A stretch of 53,993 bases of DNA from Gemmatimonadaceae bacterium (GTDB taxonomy: Bacteria; Gemmatimonadota; Gemmatimonadetes; Gemmatimonadales; Gemmatimonadaceae). The translations under genes and the position numbers were made by a program. Shown here in pieces: positions 1 through 8,531 of this stretch; the first letter of the stretch is position 1, and each line of letters begins with the position of its first letter. Where the stretch lies: positions 1 through 53,993 of the forward strand of contig JACDDT010000009.1 of assembly GCA_013816855.1 (NCBI GenBank), written 5' to 3'. The notes under the pieces were generated by a model that was not told the origin of the DNA, did not search any database, and saw only the letters and a list, made by a program, of their open reading frames with translations.

Positions 1-2
1 CG

Positions 3-1001
3 GGCCGCGATCCCGGCGTGGCGCCATACTCGAGCTACGTCCACTTCATCGCGGCGGCTGCGATCCTGCTCACCGCCACGTTCAACTACGTGGGCATGCG
101 TTGGGGTTCGCTCGTACAAAACATCACTACGCTTGCGAAGACTGGCGCATTGGTGCTCATCATCATTCTCGCGTTGGCGATCGGACTTCCGCGGACCGGA
201 GGCTTCTACTCTCCGCTCGTCCCGCCGGGGAGCTTCTCGACGGTACCTTTCGGGCTAGCGCTCGTCTCAGTGCTTTGGGTTTATGATGGCTGGGCCGACG
301 TCAGCTTCGTCGGCGGAGAAGTGAAGGAGCCGCAGAAAAACCTTCCCAAGGTTCTCATTTTTGGCACGCTCATCATCATCGCGTTGTACCTCTTCGCCAA
401 TCTGGCCTATTTGGCGGTGCTGCCCGTATCGGAGATCAGGCATTCGAAGCTGGTCGCGGCTGACGTCGCTAGCGCGGTCATGGGGCCGACCGGAGTCGTC
501 TTCGTTGCCGGAGCGGTAATGGTTTCTACTTTCGGTACGCTCAACGGCTCGACGATGACGGGCGGGCGCATTCTCTTCGCCATGGCGAACGACGGACTTC
601 TCTTCAGGCCGATCGGCCGGGTGCACCCGAAATTTCAAACACCGAGCGTCGCCATCGCTCTCTCGGCTGGGTTGGGAGTCCTGTTTGTCCTCGCCGGCAC
701 GTTCGAGCGACTCGCCGACACTTTCGTTACGGCGATCGTACCGTTCTATGCCCTCGCCGTTGCCGCGATCTATCCGCTCCGCCGCCGAGAAGGGTATCAG
801 CCGGCCTTTCGCGCGCCGGGGTACCCTGTCATACCGATGATTTTTATTCTCGCTACGATATTTCTCCTGGGCGCGGCGTTAATCGACTCTCAAAGCCGGG
901 GTCCGACAGCGGCGGTATTGGGTGTAATTCTCGTCGGTATTCCCGTCTACTATTTTATCGTCCTGCCGAGCGCAAAAAGGGACTCCGCAACGGGGGAGTA
1001 G
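3..1001 (+). CDS. APC-superfamily amino-acid permease, 5'-truncated by window edge
   Basis: About 333 C-terminal residues of a polytopic inner-membrane permease that would move amino acids or related amines. The frame is open from the first bases, so the gene starts outside the window; the GTG at 18 is probably internal. Roughly nine hydrophobic segments are visible, and whole APC proteins usually have 12 and about 450 residues. A Gly-Trp followed by a Val-Gly-Gly-Glu-Val-Lys stretch near residues 90-105, ahead of a basic-Pro segment, resembles the LAT-type subgroup. The later conserved Gly-rich segment around residues 175-185 (GTLNGSTMTGGR) also fits. The substrate cannot be assigned. No terminator is obvious before the next gene. 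Confidence 0.85.
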   Translation, partial: GRDPGVAPYSSYVHFIAAAAILLTATFNYVGMRWGSLVQNITTLAKTGALVLIIILALAIGLPRTGGFYSPLVPPGSFSTVPFGLALVSVLWVYDGWADVSFVGGEVKEPQKNLPKVLIFGTLIIIALYLFANLAYLAVLPVSEIRHSKLVAADVASAVMGPTGVVFVAGAVMVSTFGTLNGSTMTGGRILFAMANDGLLFRPIGRVHPKFQTPSVAIALSAGLGVLFVLAGTFERLADTFVTAIVPFYALAVAAIYPLRRREGYQPAFRAPGYPVIPMIFILATIFLLGAALIDSQSRGPTAAVLGVILVGIPVYYFIVLPSAKRDSATGE

Positions 1002-1100
1002 CGGAGCCGGTTTCCCTCTCGGGCACGGGTGATTCAATCCCCTCGAAAAGCTGAACAAACCTTTGGCGAAAATGCGGTCCAAACGCTAATTTTTGGGTCT

Positions 1101-1145
1101 ACTCCCTTCCCGAGATACTGCATGTTCCAGAAACGTCTGCTTTCC
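1101..1145 (+). promoter_or_regulatory. Conserved leader box across the start codon of the first receptor gene
   Basis: CTACTCCCTTCCCGAGA, then a short spacer, the ATG at 1122 and the first codons are almost identical to the bases around the second receptor start (4874-4919). No strong Shine-Dalgarno is present; the purine run GAGA lies about 8 bases before the ATG. Conservation extends from noncoding into coding sequence, so it may act on translation initiation, or simply reflect common descent. Confidence 0.5.
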
Positions 1146-4100
1146 ACAATTGCGACGCTCTCATTACTGATGAGTGCGTCGGCGATCAGTGTCCGCGCCC
1201 AAAGCGTCACGACCGGTGCCATTGCCGGAACGGTGACCGACAATAACGGCAATCCGGTCGAGTCCGCGCAGATCCAAGTGCGCAACGGCAGAACAGGCAC
1301 GACCGCCGGAGCACTTTCCCGGTCGACCGGCCAGTACTCAGTGCAGGGTATGGAGCCCGACGACCAGTACAGCATCACGGTTCGCCGCATCGGATTCCAG
1401 CCGATCACGCGCAACAACCTCCGCGTCGCGCTTGGTCAGACCGATCGCGAGGATTTCCAGCTCTCGCCGCAGACCAACCTCCTCTCCGCAGTCAAAGTGA
1501 CCGGTGAGGCAGACGCGGTCATCAACCCGACCAAGACCGGCACAGGCACCCAGTTCAATGACTCAGCGCTTCACCGGCTGCCGACGCTGAACAGAAACTT
1601 CTCCGACTTCGTAACCCTGGTTCCCCAGGTATCCAGCAACACCGCCGGTCTCTCGGGCGGCGGCGTCAACATCAGACAGAACGCCGTTCAGATCGACGGT
1701 GCAGCCGCTGGCGACCTCTTCGGACTTGGCACCACCGGCCAGCCCGGCTCTCAGGCGAACGCGAAGTCCATCCCGCTCGACGCCGTGAAAGAGTACCAGG
1801 TGCTGCTCTCGCCGTTCGACGTTCGCCAGGGAAATTTCGGCGGACTTCTCATCAACGCGGTGACGAAGAGCGGAACGAACGAGTTCCATGGCAGCGCCTA
1901 CGGTTACGAGCGCGGCCAGAACCTGACGCGGAAGCAGACCTACCTGCGGGAGTTCTATCAGCGGAACTACGGCTTCGCCTTCGGCGGTCCGATCATCAAA
2001 AACCGGTTGTTCTTCTTCGTGAACCCCGAGTGGCAGAAGTACCACACCCCGACCAGCGGCCCCTTCACCGGGCAGCCGGCGTGCGCCGCGGGCGGCACCT
2101 CGACGGATTGCCTTTACATCGCGCAGAGCTCGATCGATGCTGTTAGCAACATCCTGAGTACGAAGTTCGGATTCAACGGAGCGGGCACAGGGGCGAAGAT
2201 CCTTCAAAGCAATCCCCTCACGAACGTTTTCGCGCGTATCGACGCGTACCTGCCGTTCAGCACCCGCGCGATTCTGCGTCACAACTATGCGACGGCCGAT
2301 CTCACGAACTTCGGCCGCAGCTTTAATACGTCGGCATCGCCGGTTTTCAACCTTACGTCGAACCAGTATCAGTTCAGCTCGAAGACCAACTCGAGCGTCG
2401 CGGAATTCTTCACCAATCTTCCGCGCGGCGTATACAACGAGTTGTCGGTCAACTTCACGAACACGCACGACTTCCGTACGGTGGGCGTGAACTTCCCTCA
2501 GCTCGACATCAAGGGCATCCCGCGCACCGACGTGACGACTCCGGCCACGATCCGCCTCGGCACCGAGAACTCGTCGCAGGGGAACACGCTCGACCAGCGC
2601 ACGCTCGAAGTCACCGAAAATCTGACCCTTCCGATCGGTTCGCATAACATCACCGTCGGCGCGAAGAATCTGACTTACAAGTTCATCAACTTGTTCGGGC
2701 AGAACCGGCTCGGTTACTGGTTCTTCAACAGCATCGATTCGTTGAACGGAACCTGCGCCACATGCGGCGGCCAGTCACTGGCATCCGAGTACCGCACTTC
2801 GGCTCCTTCGGCATTGGATCCGGCCAAGGGGCTCGCCACCGCGCGCTCTCACCTGTACAGCTTTTATGCGCAGGATCTCTGGACTGTCACGCCGCGGTTC
2901 ACCTTTGCCTACGGCGTTCGCGTCGACAAGCCAAAGTTTCTCGACAAGCCGCCGTTCAACCAGTCGGTGTACGATGTCTACGGCCGGTCGACCGGCAACG
3001 TTCCGAGCCACGCCTTGGTTTCCCCGCGCTTCGGCTTCAACTGGGACGCGACGGGCGATCAGCGTAACCAGTTCCGCGGTGGATTGGGCTATTTCACCGG
3101 AGTTCCGCCGTTCGTGTACCTCTCAAACGCTTTCGGCAACTCGGGTCTGAGCGGCTATGCTGCGCTCACCTGCGCCAACACGACTAACGCCACACATACG
3201 CCCGCGTTCAATGCAGATAACATTGCTACCCCGCCTACCGCGTGCGCCGACTTCACCTCGGGCGGTGTGACGACGAAGGGAGCGACAACCGCGCTCAGCT
3301 CGAGCATCAACACGATCGATCCGAAGTTCCGCTTCCCGCAGTACCAGAAGTGGAACGCAGCGTATGACCATCGCTTTCCGAGCGGTCTCGTCAGCACGAT
3401 TGAGGGACTTTACACCCGCGCCATTGCCAATCCGTTTTACTCCAACCTTGCACTCGCCGGGATTCAGGCAGCTGGCGCACACGGCCGCGTGCTTTATGGA
3501 ACTCAGACGGCATCCGGCGCGTCGCCGGTATTCAAGGGCAACCGGACGACGGTGCTCGATGTGTCGGACACGCACGGCGACTACACCTACAGCATTACCG
3601 GTCAGCTCCAGAAGACGTTCTTCGACCGGTTCCAGAGCTCTTTGTCGTACACCTTTAGCCATTCCAAAGACATCGCGACGATCACCAGTAGCACGGCGGG
3701 ATCGAACTTCCGCTTCCAGCGCGATGTATCCGGCTCGCTCGACGATCGTACGCTCACAAAGTCGAAGAACGACTTCCCGCACAAGATCGTCGCGACTGGC
3801 AGCTGGCACTTCCACACGCTCACCGATGTTTCCTTCATCTACACCGGCAACTCGGGCTCGCCGTATGACTATGTCGTCGGCACCGGCACCGGCACCGGTT
3901 CGGGCGATCTCAACGGCGATGGTCAGACCGCGAACGATCTGATCTACGTTCCAATCGACGCGCACGATCCCAATGAAATCCTGTTCACCGGTTTCAACGG
4001 AAACGCTGCGGCTCAGGCCAGCGCAGCTGCACAGGCGGACGCGTTTGAGAAGTTCATCAAGCAGACGCCCTGCCTCCGCAACCATCGTGGCGTCATCATG

Positions 4101-4445
4101 AGCCGCAACGCCTGCCGCAACCCGTGGCAGAATGATGTCGACGTCAGCGTTGCGCAGTCGCTGCGTGGGTTTGGGAAACAAAATCTCCAGCTCCGTCTCG
4201 ACGTCCTGAATTTCGGAAATCTGGTCAACCGCAAGTGGGGCGAGCAGCTCTTCTCGAACCAGGGATCGACCTGCGGTGCGAATTGCAGTGCCACGATTCT
4301 CGTGACCCAGACAGGAAACAAGCTCGGCTCTTCGCCGCAGCAGGCAGTTCCTATCGTAACCTTCGATACGAACCTGCGCCGGTTCAGCGGGCTCAACGCG
4401 AGCTCGAATTACCGTATGCAGCTGTCGCTGCGGTACAGCTTCTAA
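1122..4445 (+). CDS. TonB-dependent outer-membrane receptor, Oar-like, with carboxypeptidase-regulatory-like N-domain
   Basis: Predicted 1107-residue outer-membrane beta-barrel transporter. The ATG at 1122 gives a clean 26-residue signal peptide cleaved before Gln27 (SVRA/QSV); an upstream in-frame start at 1029 would bury it. Residues about 30-115 look like a carboxypeptidase-D regulatory (Ig-like) fold, followed by a plug region (near 130-260, with a Gly-Gly-Gly-Val-Asn-Ile-Arg segment) and a long barrel. A Gly-Asp-Leu-Asn-Gly-Asp-Gly loop occurs near residue 930, and the chain ends in an aromatic residue (LRYSF), the usual barrel-assembly signal. The ligand is unknown; such receptors take up glycans, peptides or siderophores. 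The next gene is a diverged paralogue with matching leader and tail sequences. A rho-independent terminator follows. Confidence 0.9.
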   Translation: MFQKRLLSTIATLSLLMSASAISVRAQSVTTGAIAGTVTDNNGNPVESAQIQVRNGRTGTTAGALSRSTGQYSVQGMEPDDQYSITVRRIGFQPITRNNLRVALGQTDREDFQLSPQTNLLSAVKVTGEADAVINPTKTGTGTQFNDSALHRLPTLNRNFSDFVTLVPQVSSNTAGLSGGGVNIRQNAVQIDGAAAGDLFGLGTTGQPGSQANAKSIPLDAVKEYQVLLSPFDVRQGNFGGLLINAVTKSGTNEFHGSAYGYERGQNLTRKQTYLREFYQRNYGFAFGGPIIKNRLFFFVNPEWQKYHTPTSGPFTGQPACAAGGTSTDCLYIAQSSIDAVSNILSTKFGFNGAGTGAKILQSNPLTNVFARIDAYLPFSTRAILRHNYATADLTNFGRSFNTSASPVFNLTSNQYQFSSKTNSSVAEFFTNLPRGVYNELSVNFTNTHDFRTVGVNFPQLDIKGIPRTDVTTPATIRLGTENSSQGNTLDQRTLEVTENLTLPIGSHNITVGAKNLTYKFINLFGQNRLGYWFFNSIDSLNGTCATCGGQSLASEYRTSAPSALDPAKGLATARSHLYSFYAQDLWTVTPRFTFAYGVRVDKPKFLDKPPFNQSVYDVYGRSTGNVPSHALVSPRFGFNWDATGDQRNQFRGGLGYFTGVPPFVYLSNAFGNSGLSGYAALTCANTTNATHTPAFNADNIATPPTACADFTSGGVTTKGATTALSSSINTIDPKFRFPQYQKWNAAYDHRFPSGLVSTIEGLYTRAIANPFYSNLALAGIQAAGAHGRVLYGTQTASGASPVFKGNRTTVLDVSDTHGDYTYSITGQLQKTFFDRFQSSLSYTFSHSKDIATITSSTAGSNFRFQRDVSGSLDDRTLTKSKNDFPHKIVATGSWHFHTLTDVSFIYTGNSGSPYDYVVGTGTGTGSGDLNGDGQTANDLIYVPIDAHDPNEILFTGFNGNAAAQASAAAQADAFEKFIKQTPCLRNHRGVIMSRNACRNPWQNDVDVSVAQSLRGFGKQNLQLRLDVLNFGNLVNRKWGEQLFSNQGSTCGANCSATILVTQTGNKLGSSPQQAVPIVTFDTNLRRFSGLNASSNYRMQLSLRYSF

Positions 4446-4492
4446 ATCTCAAAGCCGCCGCCCCAGTCGGGGCGGATGGCCGAAGCACGAAG

Positions 4493-4527
4493 CGGGTCCG
4501 GACGAAGAGTCCGGGCCCGTTTCTTTT
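4493..4527 (+). terminator. Rho-independent terminator of the first receptor gene
   Basis: An 11-bp stem (4493-4503 pairing with 4509-4519, one G-T pair) with a 5-base loop is followed by TTTCTTTT. It lies 48 bases after the receptor stop. A homologous hairpin occurs after the second receptor. Confidence 0.9.
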
Positions 4528-4534
4528 GGCATCG

Positions 4535-4742
4535 CTTGCGGACGGCAACTGCCACGAACGACGCGAGATTCGAGAGGCAGAGAGGCCGAGGAACTTCAGA
4601 AGCGGAATGCGCATAGAGAATGAAGTCGAGCGGGAGTTGTTAGCTCCCGGCTAGGCTTCTCTGCTTCTCGTGTCTCGCGGCTTTAGTGAAAAAAACCGCA
4701 GGCCGCCGTAATGAGGGCGGTTCGCTCCAGTCGACAAGGTCG
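4535..4742 (+). repeat. Noncoding repeat block, copy A (core 4535-4625)
   Basis: The 91-base core matches 8321-8411 at 87 of 91 positions by direct comparison. Weaker similarity continues to about 4742, including a GGAG-TTGTTAG-CTCC hairpin and a GCTTCTCTGCTTCTC stretch. The match is far stronger than that between most of the two adjoining receptor genes. Confidence 0.85.
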
Positions 4743-4752
4743 CCCCGAAAAT

Positions 4753-4823
4753 CCTCAACATTGATGAGTCATTCGGGCTCACCTTGAGGTTCGCAACGAA
4801 CGAATCGCTACACCTCAACATTG
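4753..4823 (+). repeat. Pair of CCTCAACATTG direct repeats upstream of the second receptor
   Basis: Eleven identical bases at 4753-4763 and 4813-4823, 60 bases apart, end about 70 bases before the start codon at 4896. An inverted TTGAGG lies between them. They could be operator half-sites or chance; only the sequence identity is seen. Confidence 0.4.
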
Positions 4824-4873
4824 CTCAAAAACAGCGTTGACGAAAATGGGATTCTGGGGCTACTGTTAGTGCC

Positions 4874-4919
4874 TACTCCCTTTCCGAGAGACTGCATGTT
4901 CCAGAAACGTGTGCTTTCC
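4874..4919 (+). promoter_or_regulatory. Conserved leader box across the start codon of the second receptor gene
   Basis: CTACTCCCTTTCCGAGA, an ACTGC spacer and the ATG at 4896 are nearly identical to the box at 1101-1145, with the downstream bases encoding MFQKR in both genes. Confidence 0.5.
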
Positions 4920-7900
4920 GCGATCGCGATGCTCGCCGTGTTTATGAGCTCTACGGCAATCCGCGTCGGCGCCCAGATAACGACATCGAGAATCAACGCC
5001 ATCGTAACCGATCCGACGGGCGCGCCGCGACCCGATGTGAGAGTGACGGCTCTTCACGTGCCTTCCGGCACCCGGACCGAAGCTAGAACCCGCTCTGACG
5101 GAAGAGTTTCCCTCCCCGGCCTTCGCGTCGGTGGGCCGTACACGGTCACCGTATCCTCGATCGGTTTCCAGAGTAACGCGCAGTCGAACGTCTTTCTCAA
5201 CCTCGGTGAATCCAGCGATCTTAAATTCGTCCTGGCTCCAGCCGTCACGCAGCTCTCTGGCGTCACGGTGACTGGCTCCGTCGATCCCGTTTTCAGCGAG
5301 AGCCGCACAGGCGCCGCGACCGCGGTGAGCCGTCAGGCGTTGGCCACGCTCCCCACCATCAGCGGACGGCTGGAATCGATAGTTCGTCTTACGCCGCAGT
5401 CGGGCGGCGGAATGTCGTTCGCCGGCCAGGACAGCCGGTCAAACAACATTACGGTTGACGGCTCCTCGTTCAACAACTCCTTTGGTCTGAACAACACTCC
5501 CGGCGATCGTACCGGCGTTGCGCCCATCTCTCTAGCTGCCATCGAGCAGCTGCAGGTGAGCATCGCGCCGTACGACGTCAGATCCGGAAACTTCGTCGGG
5601 GCAGGCGTGAACACGGTGACGAGAAGCGGGACAAACACCTTCCGAGGCTCGCTCTATCATACTTATAAAAACCAGAACCTCACCGGAAAGAAAGCAGGCT
5701 CGCTCGCGTTCGATCCTGGGTTGTTCAAATACGGGAACACCGGTGGTTGGATAGGCGGGCCGATTGTGCCGAACAAGCTCTTTTATTTCTTCAGCTATGA
5801 AGACGAGAAGACCAGCCAACCGGGAACAACATTCCGTGCGAATACCGGAAGCGAGACCGTCGTCGGCAACGTGACCCGCGTGCTGGCGTCCGACCTCGAT
5901 GCGCTAAGCGCTTATCTGAAGACCAATTTCGGGTACACCACCGGCCCATACACTGGTTACAACAACGAAACTCCCGCCAAGAGACTCCTCGGCAAGCTCG
6001 ATTTCAATCTGAACGACCGGAACAAGCTTAACCTCCGGTACACGCGCCTCGACTCGAAGGCCGATATCCTCGAGTCCAACTCAACCTCCCTTGGATTCGG
6101 CAATCGTAGAAGCAACTTGAACTCTTTGAATTTCCAGGGTTCGAACTACGGTCAGCTTGAGAACATCAGGTCGATCGTGGGTGAGTGGAACTCGCTGATC
6201 GGGAGCCACTACGCCAACAGTCTCATTATCGGCTACACCAATCAGAACGAAAGCCGTGAGCCAAAGGGACAGTTCTTCCCGCTCATCGATATTCTCGATC
6301 CGGCAACGACTAGCACCTACACGTCCGTCGGGTTCGAGCCGTTCACGCCCAACAACGAGCTCCGTTACCAAACCCGCCAGATACAGGACAACTTCACCAT
6401 CTCTCTCCCCAATAACGATTTGACATTCGGAGCGAGTGTCGAAAACTACCAGTCCCAGAACGTATTCTTCCCCGGTTCGCAGAGTGTGTACACCTACAAC
6501 TCGCTCGCCGACTTCTATGCCGACGCGAATGGCTATCTCGCAAATCCGAGCCGGACTGTATCGCCAGTAAATCTTCGCCGATTCGAAGTGCGCTACAACA
6601 ACATCCCCGGCCAGATCAAGCCTACCCAGCCGCTCAAGGTGATCTTCACCGGACTGTACGGGCAGGACGAATGGAGAGTGAACCCCAATTTTCGTGTCAC
6701 CGCCGGCTTGAGAGTCGACGTTCCATTCTTCGCCAAGACCGGTTTCGACAACCCGCTCGCCGATAACCTCCTCTTCCGGGACGAGAACGGGAACAGCGGG
6801 AAATATTCCTCCGACAAGCTGCCGCGCGCCAACCCGCTCTTTTCCCCGCGGCTCGGCTTCAATTGGGACGTGAGCGGCGATCGCAGTCTGCAAATCCGCG
6901 GTGGATCCGGCGTATTCACCGGGCGCCCTCCGTATGTCTGGATATCGAATCAGATCGGGCAAACCGGAGTCCTGACTGGCTTCGAGCTGCTGAACGGGAC
7001 CACAGCCAAGCCGCTGACAAGCCGTCCATTCAACCCTGACCCCAACCGCTACAAGCCAGCCACCGTTACCGGTGCCCCGGCCGCCAGCTATGAGCTGGAT
7101 GTGACCGATCCGAATTTTCGCTTCCCACAAGTCTGGAGAAGCGACATCGGCGTGGACAAGAAGATTTTCTGGGGGCTGACGGCGACTGGAGAGTTCCTTT
7201 ACAACCATGATGTAAACGGGATGTACTACATCAACGCGAACTTGCCTGAAGCGCAGTCCCGCTTTGTAGGCCCTGGGGACAGACGCCCACGCTTCACGAC
7301 CAACCGTCTCAACTCGAATGTCACCGGTGCGTTCATCCTGAAGAACCAGAACATCGGACAGTCGTTCAACGTCGCCGCATCGGTCGAGAAGCCGTTCACC
7401 AACGGCTTTTTCCTGAAGTCCGCCTATTCCTACGGGGTAGCGAGGAACACGATCGATCCGGGCTCCATCGCCTCTGGTTCGTTCACGAGCAATCAGGTTT
7501 CGGGCGATCCGAACAATCCCGGGTTGTCCTACTCGCAGAATTCACCGGGGCACCGGTTCTTTACTGCCGGCTCACTCCGAAGAGAGTATTTCCACTTCGG
7601 AGCAACTACCATTTCGGCGTTCTTCGAGGCGCGTACCATCGGAAATGTCAGCTACACTTTTTCCGGGGATATGAACGGTGACGGCGGATTCAACAACGAT
7701 TTGCTCTATGTTCCGCGCGATCAATCCGAGATGAACTTTGAGACTTATACCATTAAGGCAACGACAACAACGCCGGCTGTTACCTTCACCGCTCAGCAGC
7801 AGGCGGATGCCTGGGAAGCTTATATCAAACAAGACGCTTACCTCTCGAAGCATCGGGGTGAGTACACGCAGCGCAATGCCGTTTTCCTGCCGCTAGTCAA

Positions 7901-8198
7901 GCGGCTCGACTTCGGCTTCGCGCAGGAGCTCTTCGCCAAGACAGCTGGGAGGCGAAACACCTTTGAGTTCCGGGCTGACATCGTCAATTTCGGAAACCTC
8001 CTGAACAAGAACTGGGGACTTGGACAGCGCATTGTGAATACCCAGCCGTTGACCAACCCAACGGTAGATGCGTTTGGCAGGTCGACCTACCGGCTGCGCG
8101 CGATCAACAATGTGCTGATGGATCATTCGCTCGAGCAGACTGCGGGCAGTGCTGACACGTACCGCGTTCAGATTGGATTCCGGTATACGTTTAACTAG
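4896..8198 (+). CDS. TonB-dependent outer-membrane receptor, Oar-like, paralogue of preceding gene
   Basis: Predicted 1100-residue outer-membrane receptor with the same architecture as its neighbour: a 26-residue signal peptide cleaved before Gln27 (RVGA/QIT), an Ig-like carboxypeptidase-regulatory domain to about residue 110, a plug segment (near 120-245, VNTVTRSG) and a barrel ending RYTFN. The Gly-Asp-Met-Asn-Gly-Asp-Gly loop near residue 930 matches the paralogue. The first six residues (MFQKRx) and the leader are conserved, whereas most of the body is strongly diverged, so this is an old duplication or a recruited family member. The start was chosen by the signal peptide; an in-frame ATG upstream at 4821 is less likely. 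Ligand unknown. Confidence 0.9.
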   Translation: MFQKRVLSAIAMLAVFMSSTAIRVGAQITTSRINAIVTDPTGAPRPDVRVTALHVPSGTRTEARTRSDGRVSLPGLRVGGPYTVTVSSIGFQSNAQSNVFLNLGESSDLKFVLAPAVTQLSGVTVTGSVDPVFSESRTGAATAVSRQALATLPTISGRLESIVRLTPQSGGGMSFAGQDSRSNNITVDGSSFNNSFGLNNTPGDRTGVAPISLAAIEQLQVSIAPYDVRSGNFVGAGVNTVTRSGTNTFRGSLYHTYKNQNLTGKKAGSLAFDPGLFKYGNTGGWIGGPIVPNKLFYFFSYEDEKTSQPGTTFRANTGSETVVGNVTRVLASDLDALSAYLKTNFGYTTGPYTGYNNETPAKRLLGKLDFNLNDRNKLNLRYTRLDSKADILESNSTSLGFGNRRSNLNSLNFQGSNYGQLENIRSIVGEWNSLIGSHYANSLIIGYTNQNESREPKGQFFPLIDILDPATTSTYTSVGFEPFTPNNELRYQTRQIQDNFTISLPNNDLTFGASVENYQSQNVFFPGSQSVYTYNSLADFYADANGYLANPSRTVSPVNLRRFEVRYNNIPGQIKPTQPLKVIFTGLYGQDEWRVNPNFRVTAGLRVDVPFFAKTGFDNPLADNLLFRDENGNSGKYSSDKLPRANPLFSPRLGFNWDVSGDRSLQIRGGSGVFTGRPPYVWISNQIGQTGVLTGFELLNGTTAKPLTSRPFNPDPNRYKPATVTGAPAASYELDVTDPNFRFPQVWRSDIGVDKKIFWGLTATGEFLYNHDVNGMYYINANLPEAQSRFVGPGDRRPRFTTNRLNSNVTGAFILKNQNIGQSFNVAASVEKPFTNGFFLKSAYSYGVARNTIDPGSIASGSFTSNQVSGDPNNPGLSYSQNSPGHRFFTAGSLRREYFHFGATTISAFFEARTIGNVSYTFSGDMNGDGGFNNDLLYVPRDQSEMNFETYTIKATTTTPAVTFTAQQQADAWEAYIKQDAYLSKHRGEYTQRNAVFLPLVKRLDFGFAQELFAKTAGRRNTFEFRADIVNFGNLLNKNWGLGQRIVNTQPLTNPTVDAFGRSTYRLRAINNVLMDHSLEQTAGSADTYRVQIGFRYTFN

Positions 8199-8247
8199 AA
8201 GTCAGAAGTGCTGGCGCCCTGCAGGCAGGGGGCCAGACGTGAAAAAG

Positions 8248-8284
8248 GCGGGTCCGGATGAGAGTCCGGGCCCGCTTTCTTTTT
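8248..8284 (+). terminator. Rho-independent terminator of the second receptor gene
   Basis: An 11-bp stem (8248-8258 with 8265-8275, one G-T pair) and a 6-base loop are followed by TTTCTTTTT. It matches the terminator at 4493-4527 in sequence and position. Confidence 0.9.
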
Positions 8285-8320
8285 AGGCGTCGCTGGTGCG
8301 ACGACTGCCATGCTCGGCCG

Positions 8321-8520
8321 CTTGCGGAAGGCAACTGCCACCAACGACGCGAGATTCGAGAGGCCGAGAGGCCGAGGAACTTCAGAAGCGGAATGCGCAT
8401 AGAAAATGAAGCCAGGCTGGAGTTGTTAGCTCCGAGCTCGGCTTCTCTGCTTCTCACGTCTCGCGTCTTTCGTTAAAGGAAACACGCCGCTGCTCCAATG
8501 GGGGCGCTTGGCTCCAGTCG
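8321..8520 (+). repeat. Noncoding repeat block, copy B (core 8321-8411)
   Basis: Ninety-one bases match copy A at 4535-4625 with four differences. The following GGAG-TTGTTAG-CTCC hairpin and GCTTCTCTGCTTCTC stretch are kept with more changes. Copies lie about 120 bases downstream of each receptor stop, always after the terminator. Confidence 0.85.
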
Positions 8521-8531
8521 ATCAGCTCGAC

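Larger units (their letters stand above)
4446..4895. other. 450-bp gap between receptor genes: terminator, conserved repeat block, short direct repeats
   Basis: The gap holds, in order, a rho-independent terminator (4493-4527), a noncoding block almost identical to one behind the second receptor (core 4535-4625), a small hairpin CGGGAG-loop-CTCCCG (about 4629-4648), and two copies of CCTCAACATTG (4753-4763 and 4813-4823) flanking an inverted GAGG-type copy near 4783-4790. No credible gene is seen here; the frames that are open in this stretch come from the repeat itself. Confidence 0.7.
8199..8531. other. 333-bp gap between convergent genes: terminator and repeat block copy B
   Basis: The gap contains the receptor terminator (8248-8284) and the second copy of the conserved noncoding block (core 8321-8411, weaker similarity to about 8520). 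It separates the receptor from the convergent mlaD gene. No gene is supported. Confidence 0.7.

Noticed and set aside
1563-2645. 360-residue minus-strand frame inside the first receptor
   Set aside because: No start signal or recognisable domain; the plus-strand receptor explains the codon pattern.
4393-4614. Small minus-strand peptide frame (matching one at 8191-8457) over the repeat blocks
   Set aside because: The peptide similarity simply follows the DNA identity of the repeat, and the frames run out of the repeat into unrelated sequence and terminators.
1122-8198. Recent tandem duplication of the receptor gene
   Set aside because: The coding bodies are strongly diverged; only the leader and tail are near-identical, so a recent simple duplication does not fit.
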